DNA of 64,000 bases, from the NCBI RefSeq assembly GCF_050947875.1, contig NW_027460335.1, positions 8,199,928 through 8,263,927 of the forward strand, read 5' to 3'. This document shows positions 56,516 to 64,000 of this stretch, piece after piece (position 1 is the stretch's first letter; every line of letters starts with the position of its first letter). This DNA is from Dermacentor variabilis. Lineage: Eukaryota > Arthropoda > Arachnida > Ixodida > Ixodidae. Both the position numbers and the translations under genes were made by a program. The notes beneath the pieces were generated by a model. That model was not told the DNA's origin, ran no database searches, and saw only the letters and a program-made list of their open reading frames with translations.

Positions 56516-59321
56516 ATGATGTGTGCCGACAAGAAGGAGGGGAGGTCTTCGACCAGTGTGGCGGAGCCATTTAACGATGTTGTCCAGTCCAGCGCTGTAA
56601 GTCCGTTAGCACGAAAATTGCATCAGGTGCCGAGTAGTCCGTCTGTCCCTCGGCTTTCTAAACATGGCTTCAAAATAGGGACATTCAATGTGCGTGGCCT
56701 GTCGACGAGAAAGCGGCAAGCTCAGCTTAAAAGGCTGATAATTGACCATGACATTGATATTCTTGCAGTTCAGGAAACAAAAATTGAAGGTGTGGAACAG
56801 ACGGATAGAATGGTTGAAGTGCTTAAATCAAATTACAATCTTTGTATTAGTCATGCTAAAGGGAAGTCTGGAGGATGTGTTATTTTTCTGCGTAACACTG
56901 TCGGTATTATTGAGGAGACTGTAGTAGCACTCGATAATGGCCGTTTAGTTATGTGTGACACTGTCTTGCAATGAAGTAGACTGGAGAATTATCTGTATTT
57001 ATGCCCCGAACAAAGCAAGCGAGCGAAAAGTGTTTTTTGAATATGTGGCCACCTTCATAAGTTGTGATAGGAGAATTCTTTTATTAGGTGATTTTAATTG
57101 TGTATATTTGCCCGAGGACACCTCTAAGGATGTGTTCATGAACGACAAGAGTGCAGAAATGCTCAGATCCACCGTTCAAGAGTGTGACCTTGTTGATGTA
57201 GGTGATGTACTACGTGAAAACCAAGTAATGTTCACTCATTTTCAAGGGCGGAGTCACGCAAGGCTCGATAGGGCGTATGCGTCCGCGGAACTGGTACGCA
57301 CTTGTAATCAGTACACGGTTAAACATGTTAGCTTTAGTGACCACAGTTTAGTGATGTTCACAATTGGTTCTAAAGTGAAGGAGTGTCGTTTTAATTGGCA
57401 GCTGTGGAAGCTCAATGAAAATTTGCTACAGGACGAAAGATTCGTCGACGAAGTAACGGAAAGAATTAAAGAATTGTGCGCAAGAGAACCTAAACGTTGG
57501 TTCTGTGCGTGGGATCAATTTAAAAGCGAGGTTAAAAATATAGCAAATTCAAAGGGCGTGTGTATTAAGCCGCCAGGTTAAACAGCGAGAAAAAGAACTA
57601 AACAGTACGCTGAAGTATCTTGTAGAAGTTGAAAGCGCAGTCCCTGGGCATTTTACAACTGAAATAAAAACTAAAACAAAAGAGCCGCTGGAAGCCATTC
57701 AGACTGAACGATACGAGGCAGCGGTAGTAAGATAACGCGCCGAGCGAATTTGGTTAGATGAAGCCCCGACGAAACGGGCACTCGCAGACGAGAAGAGATA
57801 TGCGACAAAAAAACAAATTAAAGAAATTTGCTATCGCGACGTTCTTTCACGTGGTCAAGAAACCATTCGAAGCGCTTTCGACGAAAGGTATTCTAATTTC
57901 TTTAACAGTAAAGTAGAAATAATTGATGAGTTCAAGACATCTTTTGCCACTCGTGCCAGTACTGCAGGACGAAGTAAAGACGGGTAAAGACGGAACTCGA
58001 GAAACCTATAAGTATTGAAGAGTTAGAACGAGCAATCGATGAGCTTAGTTAGACAAAGGCTCCGGGGCCCGACGGTCTAGGGCCTAGCTTCTACAACTTT
58101 TTCAAGCGTCAAATGGCGGAAATACTCTACACCATCATAACTGAAGCGTACGAAGGTAAACGACTGCCTCCATCTTTCAGTTCCAGCCATATCATCCTGA
58201 TACCAAAGACTGATGAGCCTGCCAAGTTGCAGTCGATGGAAGCATATCGACAAATTAGTCTCACGAACGTTGATTGTAAGGTGCACATGAAGGTAATGGT
58301 GAAAAGGCTTCAGTCATTACATCTGTTGTTGGCCCACATCAGACATGTGGTGTTAAGGGGAGAACGATATTAACGAACATACACACAGCGAGAAGCGTTC
58401 TCGAGTGCTGTGACGTAACCCTCGGACACGTGGCAATGGTACAGTTAGACCTCGAGAAAGCCTTCGATAAGGTTGCCCACAGTATATTGTTTCCTCTGCT
58501 CGAACACATCAACATCGGAAAAGGTCTTCAAGAAGGGGTTGCGAATGGCATACGCAGACTGCAGTGCAAGGCTCATAATTAACAACAAGCTGAGTTCTAG
58601 TATACCGGTTCGGTCGAGTGTGCGTCAGGGATGCCCGGCCTCGCCCTTGCTTTTCGCCATATTTCTAGAGCCATTCTGTTTAAAGGTGTTGCACAACAAG
58701 AAGGTCAATGGATTCCGACTTCATATGCACGAAGTTAAAATCCGGTCATATGCTGATGGCATAGCGATTCTTAGTGGCGATCATGACAGCATTGTTGATG
58801 CAGTGAAAGACGCAAAAATGTTCTGTAAACTTACTGGCAGTGCCATAAGCTGGCAGAAGAGCATTGGTTTTTGGCACGGAGAATGGGAAAGTACGCCTGC
58901 TTATGTGGAAAACATCAAATTCATTCAGAGGCCCTCTCGATATCTAGGAGTCCCATTGGAACACTACCGCGATGCAAAAACGCATTGGGTAGGTGAAATA
59001 GAACGAGTCAAAGCACAGACGGTGAAGTGGGGAGGTCACAACCTGTCTATTTTCGAACGTGCAACTGTGTGTAATTTGTTTCTGGTAACAAAGGTGTTCT
59101 ACCTACTGCATGTTTTATGTATGTCCAGAGTATGCGTACAGAAGTTGCACCGAATTTTTGCTGTTTATATATGGGGATCATCATGGGAGCGCACAACTCG
59201 TTTAAATTTATTTCATCCCATGCGCAAAGGAGGCTTGGGCCTATCTCATTTATTCCTAAAGCAGGTAGTTTCAAGTTTTTGTTTTTTACGAGACCAAAGA
59301 GATGGTTTTTTGCGGTGTCAA
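56516..59321 (+). pseudogene. LINE ORF2, truncated (B2)
   Basis: Carries the same frameshift after VMCDTVLQ, the same TAA after AVVR, the same TAG before TKAPGPDG and the same YADG active site as B1. It keeps the Trp of GFWHGEW that B1 has lost. It ends at RDQRDGFLR, so the zinc finger and C-terminus are missing. Confidence 0.85.
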
Positions 59322-59427
59322 TCCGCAGTGGCGCAATCCCCAGTGGCGCAATTGGTTAGCGCACGGTACTTCTACTACAGTTCTCGTGAGCCATGCCGGG
59401 GTTGTGAGTTCGAGCCTCACCTGTGGA
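59322..59427 (+). pseudogene. tRNA-Ile-like copy 10 with anticodon UCU, preceded by a tRNA head
   Basis: A 15-nt partial head (TCCGCAGTGGCGCAA, 59,322-59,336) is followed by a 91-nt tRNA (59,337-59,427). The anticodon loop reads CTTCTA, so TAT has become TCT (UCU, an Arg anticodon) by one A to C change. The acceptor has one mismatch (CTGTGGA). The body stays tRNA-Ile-like with an intron, so charging with Ile or Arg is unclear; a pseudogene is most likely. Confidence 0.75.
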
Positions 59428-59526
59428 ATGTTCTTTTATATTCGAGAAAAAAGTGCTCATACGTACGCCAATTTATCGTTCCATTGTTACCCTATATATG
59501 CTCATTTAGGTTTCTGCTGCACTCAA

Positions 59527-59617
59527 TCCCCAGTGGCGCAATTGGTTAGCGCACGGTACTTATACGACAGTTCTCGTGAGCCACGCCGGGGTTGTGAGTT
59601 CGAGTCTCACCTGCGGA
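59527..59617 (+). tRNA. tRNA-Ile(UAU) copy 11
   Basis: UAU anticodon and intron present. One anticodon-stem change (ATGCCG to ACGCCG) and one acceptor mismatch (CTGCGGA) are seen. The downstream terminator is weakened (GGTCTCTTATATTC). Confidence 0.75.
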
Positions 59618-59716
59618 ATGGTCTCTTATATTCGAGAAAAAAGTCGTCATACGCACGCCAATTTATCATTCCATGGTTACCCGATATATGCTCACTTAGG
59701 TTTCTGCTGCACGCAA

Positions 59717-59735
59717 TCACCAGTGGCGCAATTCG
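59717..59735 (+). pseudogene. tRNA-Ile 5' fragment at A2 insertion
   Basis: TCACCAGTGGCGCAATTCG, about 19 nt with two changes, followed by the A2 5' end (TCATTCTGCTTCCGGC). The junction is at nearly the same base as in A1. Confidence 0.85.
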
Positions 59736-59777
59736 TCATTCTGCTTCCGGCTCCCGAGCTAAACGGATCGCGGAATC

Positions 59778-60994
59778 ATGGGCTCCAATGGAGCGGCATA
59801 TGCGGCTGTTAGCCGCGGCAACAGGCTTCTGACGGAGGAAGATAAGGATTTCCAGATTGTTTTGCCTCGGCTACCTACAGGACGCATTGTGTTAAACACA
59901 GTTTTTTGCACGGTGAAACTCGTGTTCGCCCGTTTCCCGTAGAGGATTGTCGGGACGCGTTTCAAGCTCTTGGTATGCTCTCTGGCGTCGTCGCCCTTGG
60001 AGCGTGCCAAATCAATCACGTATGCACGGTAACGATGAAAACAGCCGAGGCGGCCCAAAAGCTGGCAGCACTGAAGGAGCTTCAGGTGAAGGGGCATCGC
60101 TGCCTGGTCATCGACCCTAAAGAACAGCAGGTGGAACTTCGTCTCCACTGGTTTCCTCATGGTGTGGATGATGAAGACGTAAAGACTGCGCTGGCTTCCT
60201 TTGGCAAAGTGACGGAAGTAACCCGGGAGCGCTGGCGAGTAGACGGCGTTTCTGATAAGGGCTCGACGACCCGAGCAGTGCTGCTGCAGCTGAAGGCTAG
60301 AATGAAAGTTGACGACCTGCCCCACCAGATCCGCGTCACCGGCGAGCTTTCGCTGGTCGTAGCCCCAGGTCGTCCCATGCAGTGCCTGCGCTGCCGGGGC
60401 CCTGGTCACGTTCGTAGAGAATGCAACGTTCCCCGTTGGCACCCGGTGCAGGCTTTTCGGACACAACGACGCGGACTGTGTACGTTCATACGCAGTAGCC
60501 GCGGGGTTGGCGGAGAGCGAACCGTTGACATCAGACCACATGATAGAAGTGACCGAGGCCGAGGAAGCGGCCAAGAGAGCTGGAAACAGCAACGTGGCGG
60601 CAGCGATGAGCGGCACGACTGAAGCAGGACCGAATAATGTCCCTCCTCCCGACGAGCCAGAAACCACACTAACCACCGTCAGAGCGGCCCAGAAAGAGCG
60701 TGAGAGCAGCCAGCAGGCTATTGATACTACGGAGGCAGCGTAAAACGACAACGCGACCCCTGCTAGTGCCCGCGTGGAAAGCGTCTCGGCACCGGTAAGA
60801 GGTCCCTGCAGCCGGAGGACAAAGTCGACGGAAAGGCCGGCGGGGACTCCGAGGCACCGCCCACTAAGACGCTACCCGGAAGGCGCTCCACCCTCAAGCC
60901 GAAGCCGAACCTGGAGGCTGACCGTAGGCTCACCCCAAAGCCGACCAATGACGAACTGGGACAATGGCTACCGGGTGGCCACGGAGGCGTCTAG
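59778..60994 (+). pseudogene. LINE ORF1 (A2)
   Basis: Starts MGSNGAAYAAVSRGNRLL. A frameshift near 59,905 (a base lost in LNTVFLHGE) and others follow. The first knuckle CLRCRGPGHVRREC is intact with His; the second is destroyed by a frameshift (PRWHPVQAF). The tail reads STLKPKPNLEAD in another frame. Confidence 0.8.
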
Positions 60995-61059
60995 CAGTCA
61001 GCTAGACGTTAAGGTGAGCACCATGCTCCGGGTCTTCTCCCCTCCGCTTTAAATCAGTA

Positions 61060-64000
61060 ATGGCTACCAACTCGTCGCTTAGCCTCGGCACGCCAAACGT
61101 TCGAGGTGTGGCCGCGAAAAAGAAACAGAGTCAGGTTTAGAGTCTACTAGTGGGCCACGACCTCGTCGTTTTAGCCGTGCAAGAAACCAAGGTAGACGGC
61201 GAGGAGGAGACCGGCAGCATGGTGCAAAGGTTCACGTATAACTACTATACGGTAGTGAGCCACGCCTTAGGGGCTTCGGCAGGGTGTGTGCTGTTCGTGA
61301 GGAAGCTCCCTGGTCTTGTCATAGATGGTTACTTCTCGTGCACTTCTGGTCGACTTGTGTTTTGTGACTTCAGCTATTGTAATGTCCAATGGCGCGTGTC
61401 TTGCATTTATGCGCCTAATACTGTGCAAGAGAGGCCAAATTTCTTTTTGAGTTTCAAGCATCATTTCCATGTGCAAGAAATGATAGCCTGTGTAGACGAC
61501 TTCAACTGCGTATTGAACGCTGAGGATAGGTCTACGCGTCGCGTGGTTTGTGAAAAAAGTAGTGATATCCTGGCGCAGATTACACATGACTTCAAATTAG
61601 AAGATATCGCTGAGTGTTTTCGCGCTCACGGAGACGTAAGGTACACTCAATTTCGGGGCACAAGTCACGCATGCTTAGACCGTATCTATCTTTCATATGA
61701 TTTAGTTGAAAAATGCCAGTTCCATACAGTTACGGCCATATCATATTCTGACCACTGCCTGGTAAAATGCAGGGTGGGCAGCAAGAAAGAACGAAACAAG
61801 TTCGTCTGGGAACTATGTAAATTGAATGCAGAGCTCTTACAGGATGAAACTTTTAACGAAAATGTAGTGGCTGCTCTGAATTCTTTTGGAACAGACAGTT
61901 CTATGAAATTTAGTGAAGAATGGGAGTTGCTGAAGCAAAGCATTAAATTGAAGGCAATCGAAAGAAGTAGCGTACTGCGATATGAAGAAAAGGCCAGAGA
62001 AAAGGTTTAACAACATTGCTGGAAAAATTTGCGAAGCTTGAATGCATGCAACCTGGCGCCTATCAACAAGATATGCGCAATGTTAAGAAGAAGCTCGAGG
62101 TGTTCGACGAAGAGCGCTTCCGAGGTGCGCTAGTGCGCGCGAGAGCTGAAAGGCTATCATGCGGGGAAACGCCAACGAAAAGAGCACTGGGGCTAGAAAA
62201 AAAGCACTCGAGACGTAAGCAGATTGAGGCTATCGAATATGAAGGGGGGTATTAACGGATAACAATAATATAGGGCGTGCTTTCTTTGAGCATTACAAAA
62301 AACTTTTTTCATTCAGGCCTGTCAACATGCACGATTTCAAGAAATTATTTTTGCAACGAATCCCACAGCTGTCGAGTGAGGTGAAAGAAACCTTAGAACG
62401 ACCATTAACGGAACATGAAGCGATGAAAGTCATCGAAGACCTGAATCCTGGCAAGTCGCCAGGTCCAGACGGTCTTTGTGCTGCTTGGTACAAATCGTTT
62501 AAAGGCCACCTAGCTCCTATCTTAACCGCCGTTTTCAATGAAGCACACGAACTGAAAATACTTCCACCATCCTTTGGCCAGTCCTATACAGTACTAATAC
62601 CGTAAACAGAAGAGACCGAAAAACTCAAGTAACTTTCCTCCTACAGACCCATAGCGCTTATTAACTGCGACTACAAAATATTGATGAAGGTGTTGGCACG
62701 ACGGGTCCAGTCAGTTATTCAGGAAGTAGTCGGCCCATATCAGACGTGTGGCATTCGTGGAAGAACCATTTTCACTAACATTCATAAGATGAAGTGTGTG
62801 CTGGAGTGTTGTGACGCCATGTGCGGTGCAGTAGCCATCCTCCAGCTTGACTTGGAGAAGGCGTTTGATTGTGTTTCTCACGACATATTGCTCACCATCC
62901 TTGAACACGTTAATTTTGGCCGCATAATCACTAAAGGGGTGACCATGGCGTACCGGAGCTGCTATACCAGACTTATAATTAATCAGACTTTGGGGGCCCC
63001 CATGAACGTGTAATGCTCCGTTCGCCAGGGTTGTCCACTCTGTCCACTCGTGTTTTGTGTCTACATAGCAACGCTATGTCAGGCCATCATCGAAAATGAA
63101 TGTATTAAGGGGTTTTGCCTTCAATCAGCAGAAGTTAAACTACTGGCATATGCTGACGATGTGGCTGTGTGCTGTAAAGACAAAGTATATTGAATACTGT
63201 TAATATCGTCAACAAATTTGGTGATGTCACTAACAGCTACTTTAACTGGCAGAAATGTTTGGGGTTTTGACATGGAAGATGGGCGTCTACACCAGACCAC
63301 TTTTCTAACGTAAACTGGGTCACGACGCCAGTTAACTACCTTGGCGCACCCCTTGATGCCTACAAGGACAGTAGCGAGTACTGGAAGGAGCGGACAAAAG
63401 AACTAAAGGAAAAAGCCCACCGATGGAACGCCTGTCACTTGTCAATATTCGCGGGAGATACAGCGTGCAACATGTTTCTCGTGACAAAGATCTGGTACGT
63501 AATGCAGGTCCTACAGTGCTCCCGGATTAATGTGCAGAAACTGCAGCGCGTGTTCGCCGTTTTCCTGTGGGCATCGAGCTGGGATCGATGCAGCCGCGAT
63601 AATCTCTTCCGACGTGTAAAGGATGGCGGTTTGGGGTAGGGGCACCTCTTCTTGCGTCAACTGGTGAACAGGTTCTTCTTTTTTAGGGACACAAATGACC
63701 AATTTCTACGCTCCATGATTCAAATGAGGCTGTCAAGAGCACTTCGCGAATTTGTAGTAGGTACTGAAATAATGCCAGGATCTGTCCGTGGTTTCTTTCG
63801 GGAAATAGTTGATAGTGTTTCTTCTTTTGCGTGTTCATTTTTCAAGTGAATATTTGTGGAGTGCAAAACGGAAAAAGTTATACCGTGATTTCTGTGATAG
63901 TGTTTTGCTTGTACCCATGTATAGAGCAGTGTACAGTGGAGGCCCAGGCCTAGACGTATTGAAAAGGGTGAAGATGATGCCAGTTCAACCAGCCACGAAA
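61060..64000 (+). pseudogene. LINE ORF2, incomplete at window end (A2)
   Basis: An early TAG at 61,138 and a Leu to Pro change in the TLNVRG motif (GTPNVRG) are seen. QETK, YAPN, RLDRIY-like CLDRIY and SDH are present; GDFN is altered to DDFN. Frameshifts occur near 62,005 and 62,255, with stops in the RT. RT motifs GKSPGPDGLC, QLDLEKAFDCVSHD, RQGCPLCPLVF and YADD remain. The sequence ends within the C-terminal region at 64,000. Confidence 0.82.

Larger units (their letters stand above)
55217..59321 (+). mobile_element. tRNA-Ile-targeted LINE, lineage B, 3'-truncated copy (B2)
   Basis: Collinear with B1 to the middle of the ORF2 C-terminal region (RDQRDGFLR), then cut and joined at 59,322 to doubled tRNA-Ile heads. 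It has no tail or 3'UTR. LINEs are usually truncated at the 5' end, so this loss is from recombination or deletion. It shares B1 lesions in ORF2. Confidence 0.9.
38348..59735 (+). repeat. tRNA-Ile(UAU) gene array, 197-bp units, interrupted by LINEs
   Basis: Units consist of a 91-nt intron-containing tRNA-Ile gene and a 106-nt spacer. Distances between starts are 190, 198, 197; 198, 197; 197, 197; 197, 197; 190, 190. The spacer holds a TTTT stretch about 10 nt after the tRNA (Pol III terminator) and a TATATG at about -32, as in many arthropod tRNA genes. Each LINE replaces the spacing after a third or fourth unit, and all units and LINEs point the same way. Confidence 0.9.
59736..64000 (+). 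mobile_element. tRNA-Ile-targeted LINE, lineage A (A2), runs off the window
   Basis: A leader of about 42 nt with CTTCCGGC, ORF1 (59,778-60,994) and ORF2 from 61,060 to beyond 64,000. Sequence follows A1 in start, ORF spacing and the word ACCATGCTCCGGGTCT before ORF2. It has more lesions than A1 and is diverged from it, so it is probably an independent, older insertion. Confidence 0.9.

Overview
The window looks like repeat-dense genomic DNA from a hard (ixodid) tick. Two copies of a tRNA-headed SINE closely resemble the tick family known as Ruka, and most of the rest is Ty3/Gypsy, non-LTR and Tc1/mariner-type sequence. No convincing host protein-coding gene, promoter or exon structure was found. 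Species cannot be named from the sequence alone.

Positions 1-35,800 are a mosaic of decayed, nested elements. Minus-strand Ty3/Gypsy elements of probable CsRn1 type occur at 1-2,210, 24,000-28,330 and 32,240-33,830. Plus-strand Gypsy elements of a second type occur at about 7,900-12,895 (gag to integrase), 21,590-22,860 (5' part only) and 33,860-35,810. A segment of about 5.5 kb (2,690-8,900) recurs at 17,177-22,840, with smaller pieces at 28,340-30,850, one of them inverted. Between and inside these lie a CR1-type LINE 3' end (12,902-14,110), a Tc1/mariner-like element with long inverted ends (14,957-16,607), the 3' end of a restriction-like-endonuclease LINE (23,050-23,650), SINEs and AT-rich microsatellites.

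Positions 35,810-64,000 have a different and ordered structure. A tandem array of intron-containing tRNA-Ile(UAU) genes, one per 197 bp, is interrupted again and again by non-LTR retrotransposons. These encode an RRM/CCHC ORF1 protein and an APE-endonuclease/reverse-transcriptase ORF2 protein typical of the L1/Tx1 group. Five elements with readable 5' ends begin inside the first 10-20 nt of a tRNA-Ile gene. Their 3' tails, where present, abut nucleotide +1 of a complete tRNA-Ile gene. The target-site duplication is therefore the 5' end of the tRNA gene, and each insertion leaves a whole tRNA gene downstream. Three diverged lineages (A, B, C) use the same site in the order C-A-B-C-B-A.

The two B copies share several inactivating lesions and a marked upstream tRNA unit, so the array has also grown by segmental duplication. 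This target-specific LINE/tRNA-gene array is the most interesting system in the window. Elements A1 (38,953-43,839) and C2 (49,872-54,812) are the least damaged. The reading is by eye; identities and clade assignments need alignment.
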